This document shows, in pieces, positions 23,481 through 34,430 of a stretch of DNA of 64,000 nucleotides. The position numbers and the translations under genes were made by a program. Location: NCBI GenBank assembly GCA_027886175.1, contig JAJNNQ010000137.1:3910001-3974000 (forward strand), in the 5' to 3' direction. This stretch comes from Phylloscopus collybita. Lineage: Eukaryota > Chordata > Aves > Passeriformes > Phylloscopidae. The notes below the pieces were generated by a model, which saw only the letters and a program-made list of their open reading frames with translations, did no database searches and was not told where the DNA came from. How positions within the stretch are numbered: position 1 is the first letter of the stretch; the number at the start of each line of letters is the position of its first letter.

Positions 23481-24079
23481 TGGAGAGGTATTCTAAGAAA
23501 CTTAAACAGGTTTGAAGTGCCAAAGGATTTTTAAAACGTGACAAAATGTATCCGACCCTGAGGTCTCACGGATTTCTGCAGTCAGTGAGAGGGGGTCCTA
23601 ATTTCACAAAGATGCTTCATGACTCCCAAATTCTTGAGCAAGTTACGAAGCCTGTCCAGCAGTTCCCTTCCATTAGACATGGATTAGTACTTTCAATTGC
23701 TTCCCAGAGGGGTCGTATCCTGCTCTGTTGAAGAGTTTGAAGACATCACATCAACCTGGACATTCCTCTTTCTGCTTATGCCTTTTTTTACCAAGCAGGC
23801 ACAGTCCCATGCTCATCTTTTAGCCAACCTGTAACATTGGAAGGTTCAGCACTTTTAGCTTTGAACAACCACTTCCTCCACAACATCCTACCAGTCCACC
23901 CCTGCCCAACTAGTTCCTGTGTCTGGGAGACAGGTTGGTTCCTTCTGTGCTTTCCTGGAAAGCCTTTGCCTGGCACACTCCTGTCTTAGCCTGTGAGTCA
24001 CCCATTCTTAGCTCCCGTTCTTCGCCCCACAGTTGGGGATGTTTATACCGCAGTCACTGAAGTTCATGCAGGTATCCCC
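23481..24079. other. unique non-coding DNA
   Basis: No element recognised. Short frames on both strands are chance-sized. Confidence 0.4.
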
Positions 24080-24480
24080 AAGCTGCCTTTAAATTAATTT
24101 GCTGGAGTGCCATCGTTGGGATGGCTGTAGTTTCAGGGAACACTGTGTGGGCTGAAAAAAACAGGGGATGAAGCAAAGTAAATGCTCATAATTAGGATGA
24201 GTTGCTCTGCGCTGCACTGGCCACCGGAACCTGAGCTGGCTGTTTAAAGACGTAGCTGCATTTTTGCACATTATTATTTCACTCACACTGCCAGATAATC
24301 CCTCAGAGTTCCATAGGCAATTACCCATGCTTCTTGTGTCCAAGAGGGAGTAAAACCTTATCACCTCTGCCGCAATGGAACCTGCTTTTCCTCCACGCTC
24401 GTGAGCCACCTTTTTCTCTCCAGTTGTTTAGATGATTAACATAATTAAGTTATGCACACAGCAAGTGTTTAAAGCTTCTA
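24080..24480. promoter_or_regulatory. candidate conserved non-coding element
   Basis: A repeat-free block with CTTTAAATTAATTTGCTGG, GCTCATAATTAGGATGAG, CAGATAATCC (a Bicoid/Otx-like GGATTA on the minus strand), TAGGCAATTACCCATGC and GATGATTAACATAATTAAG. Mixed homeodomain-type sites with scattered CpG suggest a regulatory element. This is compositional inference only. Confidence 0.35.
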
Positions 24481-25049
24481 GTTAGACTGAAGTGTACTTC
24501 CAGCTTCAGATCTGAAAGATTTAAGCACACCAAAACTTGTTATTTTTTTCCAACTATATCAGCTGATATTTTCTCTTTCTGCAAACAATGCATCTTTTAT
24601 GCTCTCAGGTGATTAGTTCACAATATTCCCGCTACTATTTACCACTTCAGCATAGTTTTCTGCTACCCTTGCCCTTTCCTAATTCACAGCAAATTGTATT
24701 GTCCACTTATACAAAATATTTTCCCATCTTTCTGTTTTTTGGGTCTATATCATTAATTTGTGTCTTATATCTGTCTTTGTCCTCTCCCTTTTCAAAACAA
24801 ACAAACAAACAAGTTAAAAAATAAGAAACAGAAGAAACAGAAATGAGAATACAGGAAGAGAAGGAAAAAACCCACCCAAGAACAGAAAAACTTGATTTTC
24901 AAAATTAAAAATTTTAAATAGATAGTATTTTACTGCCAAAGAGCCCAGAATTTTAATTAAAAATCTGATGAACACTTGTCCTTCCCTCCAAAATTTTCTA
25001 TGTGATGAAACATCCCTCTCTCACTTTGCTAATCCTTCTCCATCTGAAT
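24481..25049. other. unique AT-rich non-coding DNA
   Basis: Contains a short (AAAC)n run near 24797-24811. No gene or mobile element recognised. Confidence 0.45.
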
Positions 25050-25190
25050 CCTTTGACACGACTTCTTGTGTGGCCTTTGGCACGTCACTTCACCTCAGTT
25101 TCCTCATCTATAAAATGGCTGTTAATCCCTATATAGTATCACCCACGCAAATTTCCAAGGCTTATGCTTCAACAGGGCTTTGAAGATAAG
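25050..25190 (+). mobile_element. MIR SINE remnant
   Basis: The segment TTGTGTGGCCTTTGGCACGT, CACTTCACCTCAGTTTCCTC, ATCTATAAAATGG is the MIR core on the plus strand, followed by a diverged tail ending in GGGCTTTGAAGATAAG. MIR was active in early amniotes, so this copy is very old and may be shared with other birds and reptiles. Confidence 0.85.
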
Positions 25191-25198
25191 TGAGCAAA

Positions 25199-25289
25199 GT
25201 TTCAAAAGGACCTAAGAGATTTAGGAGTGAAAGTTTCATTAGCTTTCCATCAGATTTGTATTCTTATATCTCCAAGAGCCTTTTGAAAG
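25199..25289. repeat. 91-bp imperfect palindrome (foldback repeat)
   Basis: Arms 25199-25226 and 25262-25289 match in inverted orientation at 21 of 28 positions, including ten consecutive bases (TTTCAAAAGG and its complement). The loop is about 35 bases. The element starts directly after the MIR tail. It resembles old palindromic sauropsid repeats with TTTGAAAATC-type ends; the family is not identified. Confidence 0.65.
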
Positions 25290-25837
25290 TCTGCAGAATT
25301 GCAAGACTTTACTCATCAGAGTCATATTCCTTGTTCTCCTCAAGGAAAGCGATTGCTCCAGGCTAGTTTTGGCAGAAGAGCTTGTTCCTCAAAAGAAGCA
25401 AGGTGAGTCTTGGGGCTCTCCAGTTTCTTCCCCAGTTTCAGATATGAAACCTTGGATGCATGCTCCAACCATTTCGGGCAAAGTGGTATCTCTCACTCCT
25501 TATATCGGTAGATCTTCTTGGCTTGTTTTGGCTGGAAGAAGGTAGGGAAGGTGCATATCTCCAGCTTTGAGCTGTGTTTGAGATAGTAACCTTCAGCTGG
25601 GAGGCAGTGGTGAGCTCCTTTGGGTGGCGTGGAGGTGTTCACCTCCTCAGTCAGCACCGCTGCTCCTTGAAGAGGGAATAATGCGCTTTTCTCCGCGCGT
25701 GCATTGGGATGGAGAGGCCTGCAAGCTGCCCTGTCAGTCTTGGACATTGACTAAAGGAGAGTTATGAGATTTTTCTAATTGCAAAAGGATGGATGACCTT
25801 ACTGCTCCATACACCCAGAGAATGGAAATCTCCTGGT

Positions 25838-25838
<1 letters not shown>
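25290..25838. other. unique non-coding DNA
   Basis: No recognised element. The 84-codon minus-strand frame at 25493-25747 is featureless. Confidence 0.45.

Positions 25839-25876
<38 letters not shown>
25839..25876. repeat. poly(T) tract, 38 bases
   Basis: An uninterrupted T run without a recognisable retroposed body on either side. Confidence 0.96.
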
Positions 25877-25877
<1 letters not shown>

Positions 25878-26559
25878 TCCCCTCTAAAGGAATGACAGCA
25901 TTAAGAAAAAAACCTCACGGGTCAAAATTGCCAGGGACACACGGTGAAAAAATTTCCAATATCGCCCATTTTTTTGCCTTTTTTGCTTTTAAATTTGCAT
26001 CCCAAGTTCCTCTTTCTCACCTTTCTCAAAGACTATAAAAAGGGAAAGAAAAATAAACTGTTCAACCAAAAAAAGCCCTGTAGATACCAGTGGCTTGGTG
26101 GTTCTGGTTTGTTCAGCTTCAGTGGTTAAACCACTGCTCTGAAAACACTGGGAAATAATGTTACTTTTCTTGGTGGGACTTTCCTTATCAAAATGAAGAG
26201 AAGAAGAAACTTATGAAGCAAGAAATATTTACTTTGGACATAAATGAAATATTTAGTTTTGATTTTTAGTTCATTGGCATACTTAATTCAGCTGAATTTG
26301 AAAATGAAACATGATTTGAAAAAAGGGAGCCTGGAAGTCCCTAAATTTTAGGGTAAATTGCCTTTTTTTACCTCTAAACTGTTATACTTGACATATTTGC
26401 TGCTGAGTTTGCTTAACTAGACATGACATTTTGCTTAAAATAAAGCTTTCTGCAAGAAAACCAACCAACTGTACTGAGTTTGGGAAAGAGGTTCTTAGGA
26501 AAAACATGCAAATATCACAATAATAGTAAAAAGGGGTTAATTGCTTGTATTCACAGCAC
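25877..26559. other. unique AT-rich non-coding DNA
   Basis: Nothing recognised beyond short A and T runs. Confidence 0.45.
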
Positions 26560-26632
26560 AAAGCTCTGAAGTGGACCAGCAATTAACAACAGGCCCTTCC
26601 AATCTGAATTACTCTTTGACTCTGTGATTATC
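26560..26632 (+). mobile_element. probable CR1-type 3' tail fragment
   Basis: CCCTTCCAATCTGAATTACT followed by CTTTGACTCTGTGATTAT matches the extreme 3' end of avian CR1 (CCCTTCCAACCTGAATTACT followed by TCTGTGATT-type text). Only about 60-70 bases, so the call is tentative. Confidence 0.5.
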
Positions 26633-27818
26633 AAAGTATCTGTCTTTGTACCTCATCCCTAAAATTCAAGAGCTTCCAGCTTAATACTTTCAGTGTTTAA
26701 CATTATGCTTTTCTTCAATTTTCCAGGGATGGAACAAATTCAGAAGCACGTAACAGTGAAATTTTCTGGCTGAGTAGGCAACTGATTCTACAAGACTCAG
26801 GTCTCAAAACATCATCACACTGTAGGTTTCCCATTTCCTCTTTAGCTGTACAAAATACAATAAATGTCAAGTGCTCAAGAAAAAAATCTCTAAAACACTG
26901 GTGTGGAAAAGTCTGGACTAAACTGGATCTCTGATGGATATCTTGGGAGATTTTGAGTTTTCATTTTAAAATTTCTTCAGCTACAGTGGGGTGCAATGGC
27001 CTAGAAATTATTTTTCTTCAGGGCCATTGATGGTGTCTATACCTGCTGTCAACACCAATTGGGAAAGACAGGGAACCCAAAAAACCCCAGGAGAATTTAT
27101 CTTGTGATGGAAGGTTCTTGGCATGCAGCAGAGATTCTTTTCACCTCTGGAATTGCATGCTACATACTAATTAGAGCTGTTAATTAAATACATTTTGTTA
27201 AACCATGTTGCATCAAAGGTGAAGCATTTTGTAGAGGAGTTTTGTTGCCACTTCTCTTGGAGGGATTTTTGAGGTTCAGGACAAGTCAAAGACTATCTCA
27301 GGAGAAGCAGAGTCTCATATTTCTGTTACATGGATAGTACAAAGTGTCACTAAAATTCCAGTGTCATTTAGTTTGACAGAACATTTGGAAAGCTTTTTTA
27401 TTTTCCTCTCTTTTTCTTCCCTCCAATGTGGAAGGGAAACAAATTTCAAAGCTCAAAAAAGAGTGGCAAAATGGAATTGCTGTCCTGTGGACTATTCCTG
27501 TAACAAACAAACTTGTCACGCAGTGTCCAGTTCCTCCCTGTGGAAGCACAGCAATTCATTTATGCAGCTTTACCAAGTGGCCAAAGTGCTTCATGCATTG
27601 CTAACAATTATGGGCACATCTTGGTGGTCATATTGAATTCAATGGCAACTTTCCAACAGATTTTATCAGGAACAGAATTCATCCCTATATGCTTTAATTG
27701 TTTAACTCAGTTTCTGTTATTGCTTAAGACTCCCCAGTCCGTGCCAGCATGTGAAATTATGATGAAGTTTTATGTTAGTGGCTGCTGCTAACTGTTCTTA
27801 ATTATTTGATAGTCATCT
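26633..27818. other. unique non-coding DNA
   Basis: No element recognised. Frames at 27361-27636 and 27513-27791 (about 90 codons each) overlap in two registers and look like chance. Confidence 0.45.
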
Positions 27819-27906
27819 GAGGCCTGAATTTCATAGATGTGCAGCTCCTCTTATTCATATTCTAATCAGTGGTAACTTGGATACTTTGTCCATCTGTAAA
27901 TCAGAC
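27819..27906. repeat. 88-bp imperfect palindrome (foldback repeat)
   Basis: The left arm starts AGGCCTGAATTTCATAGATG and the right arm ends CCATCTGTAAATCAGACCT. Arms of about 24 bases match at roughly three quarters of positions when inverted. It resembles an old sauropsid palindromic repeat with GGCCTGATTTTCAGAGG-type ends. Confidence 0.55.
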
Positions 27907-28040
27907 CTTTGAAGGGCAATCCCAATCCCATTGTCTCTAATGGATGCAGGTTATACTTCCAAGGCTAAACCTCTTTTTCAGTTAACAACATACAGCTGGT
28001 TAAAAAAAACATAAAAATTGTAATTTTTGGGGAAATTACA

Positions 28041-28128
28041 AGTGGTTTTTTTTGTTTTTGTTTTGGTTTTTTTTTTGTTTGTTTGTTTGTTTTGTTTTGT
28101 TTTGATTTTTTTGGGGGGGGCGCGGTGG
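28041..28128. repeat. T-rich (GTTT/GTTTT)n tract ending in a G run
   Basis: Runs of T separated by single G, then T7 followed by G8, CGC and GGTGGGG. The strand asymmetry is strong. The minus-strand frame reading through it is a poly-N/K/T chance product. Confidence 0.9.
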
Positions 28129-30930
28129 GGAAAAAATTTCAAATGTAGGGAAAATCAGGGAATTTTTTGTAAAGCTAATATTCTGATACAGCAGCACTGA
28201 GTGCAGCCTTGATGACAGTGCATGATGGATAACTGAGTGGACAGCAGAAACCCCTGATGTTCCCCACTGCTGGGAGACACACACATGGGATATCTACCCT
28301 TGAAATTTTCACAGTTGCTCATCACTGTGCTGATAAAAGTGTTAGTTACAGCTCCAAATTTGTTACTTTTGTTTTAGAGATCCCATAGGGAACACTTGAC
28401 TTAAGTTAGGATACAACATAAGGCACCTGAAAACATTATTTTTTAAAGTAATTTCTATGCTTAATCTCTATTTCTCTAGTAGCAGATTTCCAGGTCCTCT
28501 TTTTTTTTTCCTTCCATTTTGGGGAAATATTTGTATCTATAGCAGTGGGGTCACAGGAGGTGGGTTTTCCCAGGGCTGTACAATTGTGGCCAAGGGCAAG
28601 GCTGGATGAGTCCTTTGGCACCATTGGTTTTACCAAACCCATCTCATCAAGTTCAAATAACAGGATTTTCTCTCAATGGGAGCAGAGATTTACCTTGGTT
28701 CAAGCTGCCTTGCTGAAGATGTGCAGTGGATGATCTAACAAATTGGAGGAGAATATTTTAGTCTCTTCCCACTCAGAAATCACTCATGTAATTGGACCTC
28801 ACATCTAGACTAAAACCCTGCCTCACCTCAGCTTAATTGAAAAAAGAAACAGCAGTCTCTCTATGCTAGAGGCACAATGGTTTCATAAGTCTAGAGTGGA
28901 ATACAGACATTTTTGCCTTTGGGTACCCAAATGGGGGTATCTAAAATGTCTGGTATTCGGTCAGTCAATACTGAGAAGTCTCTGAAAACCAGCCCTTTGG
29001 AATACCAGAGGAAAGTTCCCAAATTTAGGAATCCTTCTGTCAAAAATCAGTTCTTGCTGGGTAGTTTTGGAAAAACTCACATATTGTCCCCACCCCCAAA
29101 TGGTCTCTGAAGGTTTGTATGACCATGAATACCCTTTGTATTCGGGGTCAGTCACAAAACTACTCCCAAGCTGACACCTTACCTACCACATGCCCACCCT
29201 GGTGGGAATGCTGGCTTTGAAATGGAAAGGTTTATGTCAGAAATGTTGACACAACCCTGAACTGGAGTAATGTCGGTGTCAGGGAGGAGTGTGAGGTAGG
29301 AGTTCTTTGAATTCATCCTTCTAATCCTTGGGAAAGGGCTGTACAAAAGATTAGTTTTCTATATCAAGTTTCATTTATTGAAAGGATTTGGGAGATAAAA
29401 CTCATAAACCATGGAAGCAGAGATACAATGTGGGTGAAAGGGTTAAAGGACTGAAGAAGACACAGTAATTCTCACAAATGAGGACCAGATGTTTCTGACT
29501 TTTACAAAACACTCAGTCTCTTCCACCCCTACTCACCTTTCTGATACTGTGAATTATTCAGTTGAGATCAGTGAGACATTACTGAGGAGGTAGTTTCTTT
29601 TCCATGGTTTCTCCTGTTTGTATCAAGAAATACCATGTTGGGGGCGGGGGGGGGGGAGAATAACAAGAATACCTTAGTAATAGCAAGAGCAGTTCTCACC
29701 TGGTATAAGTTGGCATAGCTCCACATAAGAGCTGTGATTTACAGCAGATGTGATTTGTCCATCAGGGTGGCTGCCCCTACCCAGTGACATTGTAAAAGCC
29801 TTTACAGACCGTCATGTTGCTCAGTATGTCTGTCTGTTCGAGGCTGTGCCGTGTCAAATGCTGTGCTGAAAGGTGTGCCAGTGCAGAATCAGACCTGCTG
29901 CAAACGTGGGAGTCCTGAAATCCCAGGGGGAGAGAGCTTCACACCTAAGAATGAGAAAAGATGTGGCAATAGCATTGGTCAGAGCAACATAAACGGGTAA
30001 AGATCTTCAGCTATGAGGAAAAAATTAATGAGGGATTACGTGGAACTGAATGATTGCTAGGCAGAAGAAAAATCCATCTAATTTGTCATTTCATCTCACA
30101 TTAAAATCAGCCAAGAAAAGAAGGATGGAGAGGAAAAAAGGAGCTGGGTTGCAGTTTGCCTACAACAGATAGGTCACATCAGATCTGTTCAGTCCAGTCT
30201 GATTCCTTCCCTGTCATGACTCACTTGTGCATACTCATGAAGGGGTGTCGAATTTGGCAGGCAAAACACAGTCACATCACATTTGGTAAATCCAGTTGGC
30301 TTGGTTTAATCTGCATCCAAAAATATTGTCTGTGTGATGAAAGGGACGGGCTGAGAAGTGGAGGGACATTTCAGTGCCCAAAATGATTGCACTCATCACC
30401 ATTATCTTGAGCATCTCAATTCATCTTTTTTATCCACTGCCCATTGTGGTCTGATGGCCTCTTTTCCTAGGGGCGGGAAATTCCAGCAGCAAAGAGACAG
30501 ATTGAGGGAGGTTATGCCTCTTGTGTGCAGACACTGAGCACTTTGGGAGTAGTGTGGCTGCTGGATGCCTCCCACCACGGTCACTTGGAGCAGCATGGCA
30601 GTGGAGGTGTGGGGAAACTGGCCAAGAAAAAGCTGGGCTGCATTGACTGGAGCTGCCCCTCTGGCTGAGAAATTTGTTTTAAACAATGTGAGCTAGTCCC
30701 AAAGGGATGACATGGAGGTGGCAGAGGGCAGAAGGAGACAGCACAATAGCAAATCCAGAGTATTATTCTGGTCTGGGATGGAGTTTACCTTGGGATGCTC
30801 ACTCAGGCCTGTGACACGTAGCTTTTCCTTTGGGACAGCTTTTTCAGGGAATGTCCATTTGTCCATTTTCTTTCTTCAAGGGCAACAGCTAGGTGACTTC
30901 AGAAGAGGGGACTTAAGCCAGAGCTGGTAG
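28129..30930. other. unique non-coding DNA
   Basis: Possible trace of an old repeat at 28920-29000 (GGGTACCCAAATGGGGGTAT), not firmly identified. A G-rich run of about 15 bases with one C is at 29641-29656. No gene was seen; the 94-codon minus-strand frame at 30402-30686 is featureless. Confidence 0.42.
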
Positions 30931-33144
30931 ATTATGAAAATAATTATATCTTTACAACTTACCTAAATAATTATTATTTTATATTTATGATTTAATTATT
31001 ACATTTTTATAATTTACTATCTACCTAGGTGACTTGATATCTGGGTGTGTTTTATCTTCCTTCATTTCCTTTTGCCCTGTTAACCCAAGTATTTTTATTT
31101 TGTTTTGTTATGCCTTAGGAAGATACACCACAGACGATGTCCTGCCACTGAATACATCTTTAACTGATGTATATTTAACATTTTTGTAAACTCTCTTGAT
31201 TTACTGACTCTTTTTATCCCCTGTGATAATAACTAGTCAATGTATTACCTTGAGATTTTTCTTCCAAAATTTTCTCGTTCCCTTTACATGAACCTAAATA
31301 TAGGTTGGCCAGTGGCCAAGTAATTTTCCATATCAGCAACCTCTCTGCTTGCATGCAGTCAGGAGAGATGTGCCTCTTGTAAAGTCTTCTTTTCTCTAAA
31401 ATCCAGAGTTCTTGTACTCTGAAAAATCCCCAAACTTTCTATTTGAAATTAGCTGGTGAACCACGTGTTGGCTTCCTTTTTTTTGATTTCATTATTTTCA
31501 TGCACCTTTGTTCAGTTTTCCCCACCACTACTTAATACTACTTAATACCAAAGTAATACTTTTTTTTTCTTAAATTCCTCTCAGTGAACTCAATGATAAA
31601 TTCATGATATCAGGTATCACAAAGATGAAGGGTGGCAAAATTTCTCTCAAACTGATATGAATTTTTCCACCACCTTTGACACTACTCTTGGAAGCTGTTG
31701 AATATGGATTGGTGAGCCAAAGTTCAGGGATGATTTTGTTGTAGTGGCCCACGATGATGAAAAAAACCCCTTGAAATGAGCAGTTATTACTTGCACTTAT
31801 TTAATTCTTTATAAATTAAATGAACCCCCCTCCCCTGCCAAAAAAGAAGTTGCAAGCAAAGTTTGCTGGTGGAGAGAAGAGGATATTCAAAGGATTAAAG
31901 CAAATCTCTTAGGATGACATGGTTGAAGTGGTTCTGTGTGCTCCACTGTAGGTAATTCTTGAGCATGCACAACAATGGAAGGAGGCAGAAAGCAGGAGTG
32001 GAAATCTAGTTGAAACCATGTGAAGTAGGAAGGGACTTTCGGCACATAACAGCACGAAAAGGTCATGTCAGCCTGTGTGGGTGGTGGAAGACACCACAGA
32101 GACCAGCACCCTCACCGAGCTACAGGGGTGATATTTATCACCAAACCCTGTAAATACCAAAACAAAGGCACAAAAGGAGACAAAGAGAGTTGATTCTTTC
32201 AGAAGATAAGATCAAGTGCAGAACAGGGAGAAGAAAAGGGACCAGGCGTTGAGGTGGGAGTTACAAGGAGCAAATAAACTTCTTTGGTGAAGGCACATTA
32301 AGGACCTCTGGTGGCATGGTCACAATGACAGATGAAGGATATATGGTAGGTTTTTGTCAAGTAAAAAAAATCTGTTCCCTCAGGAATATGGGATTTTTAA
32401 TGCACCATGTTAAAATATCTGTAATATATGGGGTGAAATAGTCCTTAGCCTCTTCTTACAGAAGACCCTTCAGTTGTAACTAACCTACTGTGAAGGGACA
32501 GATACACTTTTGTCACTGCTGAGTGAGTGGTCGAGACAATAACACCCTAAAATGCAAGGCTCAATACAGATAAAACTCAGGCCCAGAAAATCCAAGGGTT
32601 GTCTCTGCATCTTTTCATTCTAAACTGTGACTGTCTTCCTCAAGGCATCATAAAAAGATATTTCCAGCAAACAGCAGGTTCCCTAACTAACATGAACTGG
32701 GAAAGTTCCAATGTCTTCTATGGAGTTTCCAACCATACAGCCCAGCAGAGACTGGAGCTTTCCGAGTCCAAAGCGTTAATGGAAAGCAAAATCTGTGGCT
32801 ATTGCAGAGGAAATTATATTAATAAAAATATTTCAGAAAATTCTGGATTCTTTCCAGTCAGACGGATATTTTTATTATGTTTAAATACTCACGTCAGGGT
32901 CTCATTTACTGCAGACTTTTAGGAGAGCAAGGGACATTCCTGAATGTCATGTTCCATATTTTTCCATTCTGTCTCAGACACATTTGATTTCATTTCATCA
33001 AGGGAGACACTATTCTCCATAAAAGTTAATCTACTGTCACTTTTTACAGAGCTGCTTTTCCTTTATAATAGCAATAAAAGTATCTACCTCTTCTTTAGAG
33101 AGTCTCATGAGTCAGTGTGAAGGAATAACTGGAAGAACAGCATG
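30931..33144. other. unique non-coding DNA, very AT-rich at its start
   Basis: From 30935 to 31030 the sequence is almost all A and T with several ATTATT and TAATTAT words. The rest is ordinary AT-rich DNA. A 107-codon frame at 32599-32922 has no recognisable motif. Confidence 0.45.
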
Positions 33145-33290
33145 GCAACTCCATTTGGCAGATAGGGCACTGAGGCAGAGGGAGGTGATTTATTCAGAAT
33201 CACCCAACAATCAATCCTTGAAGCAGAGTTGGGTGCAGGATTCAAACCTCCAAAATCTCAGAGCAATGAGCAAACACCTATGTCTCACCT
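33145..33290 (-). mobile_element. MIR SINE remnant, reverse orientation
   Basis: Reads CCATTTGGCAGATAGGGCAC, TGAGGCAGAGGGAGGTGATT, AGAATCACCCAACAATC, GAAGCAGAGTTGGGTGCAGG, ATTCAAACCTCC. This is the reverse complement of the MIR core and 5' part. About 145 bases, strongly diverged. Confidence 0.85.
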
Positions 33291-33889
33291 GAGCTCAAAG
33301 ACAAGGGAAGGTTAGATTTGCATAGATTTTGACTCAAAGTGTTTTGGACAGAAGCTGCTTTAGGTTATTAGTTCCCTCTGATAGTAGAGGGAACTGTTGG
33401 GCTTTAGATTCCCCCTGCTAAACCAACATAGAGCATTTAATACATATTTACATGTGCTTTTTGGGATGGGTGGGTCCCTAGGGATTCCTAAACTTGGACT
33501 GAGTAGCTGTTTGCTTCTCTCCTCATATGGTGAATGTCATCTTCATGACAGGGTACCTGAGGGAAGAGGATGCCCTGTGATGTGACCTGATGAATGGATG
33601 GGTCCTTTTTTGGTTTGACCCCCTTCCACCTCATATAACATAACGCAGAAACTCTGCTCCTAAAACAATATGAAGTCTACAGATTAAAATCTCTCCATAC
33701 AGATATTTAAACTGTGTGGATTCCAATGCTCCAAGGTATCACGTACTCCAACTTGAAGAACATTTTTAAATGTAGCCGAACCAAACAGAAAAAATTACTC
33801 CCATTTTGTGGGAAATCCCAACATTTCAGAATTTGTTTTGGTAATTAGAAGTTGAGATACTTCATGGAATGGAAAGACATTCTGTTTTA
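33291..33889. other. unique non-coding DNA
   Basis: No element recognised. Confidence 0.4.
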
Positions 33890-34430
33890 AAGGAAACATA
33901 GAAACACAGAAACACACTTATCAAAAGGGAGGTCATTAGTCTGAACAGTTTGGCACAGGTGGGGACTCAGCTGGCCTGAGGTATGCAGTCCTGACCACCA
34001 CACTTCAAAAAAAAAAAAAAAAAAAAAAAAAGGTAATAAACCATTTGGAAAGCATCCAGAGGAGAGTAACATGAAGGAAAAGAGGTTTAAGAAAACATGA
34101 CCTATAATGAAAAGTTGAAGGAATTGAGTTTGTTTAGTCTAGGAAAGCAGTGAAGGAAGGGAGGCATGTTACGAGTCTTCAAACATATAATAGGGTTTTT
34201 AAAAGAGGACAGTGATCAATTGTTCTCTGTGTCCACTGCTGGGAGGACAAGAGGGAATGGGCTTAATTTGCAATGGGAAGACTTTTAGGTTAGTTATAAA
34301 AAAATCCTTCTAACTCCAGGGAGAGGAACAACACAACCTTGATGGGATAAAGAATCATTACCACTGGAGGTTTTCCAAAGTAGGTTAGACACATATTTGT
34401 CAAGGATGATCCAGAAATGTTTGTTGTTAT
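33890..34430 (+). mobile_element. ancient CR1/L3-like LINE, 3' part
   Basis: Recognisable text in order: AGCATCCAGAGGAGAGTAAC, AAAAGTTGAAGGAATTGAGT, TTGTTTAGTCTAGG, GGACAAGAGGGAATGGGCTT, TTAGTTATAAAAAAATCCTT, then CACTGGAGGTTTTCCAAAGT and AGGTTAGACACATATTTGTC. This is the CR1-clade region running from the end of ORF2 into the 3' UTR. The run of 25 A at 34007-34031 sits inside it. Divergence is much higher than in the copies at 1650, 6976 and 19365, so it belongs to an old lineage. Confidence 0.87.

Noticed and set aside
29641..29656. G-quadruplex at a long G run
   Set aside because: It is essentially one run broken by a single C, without four separated G tracts.
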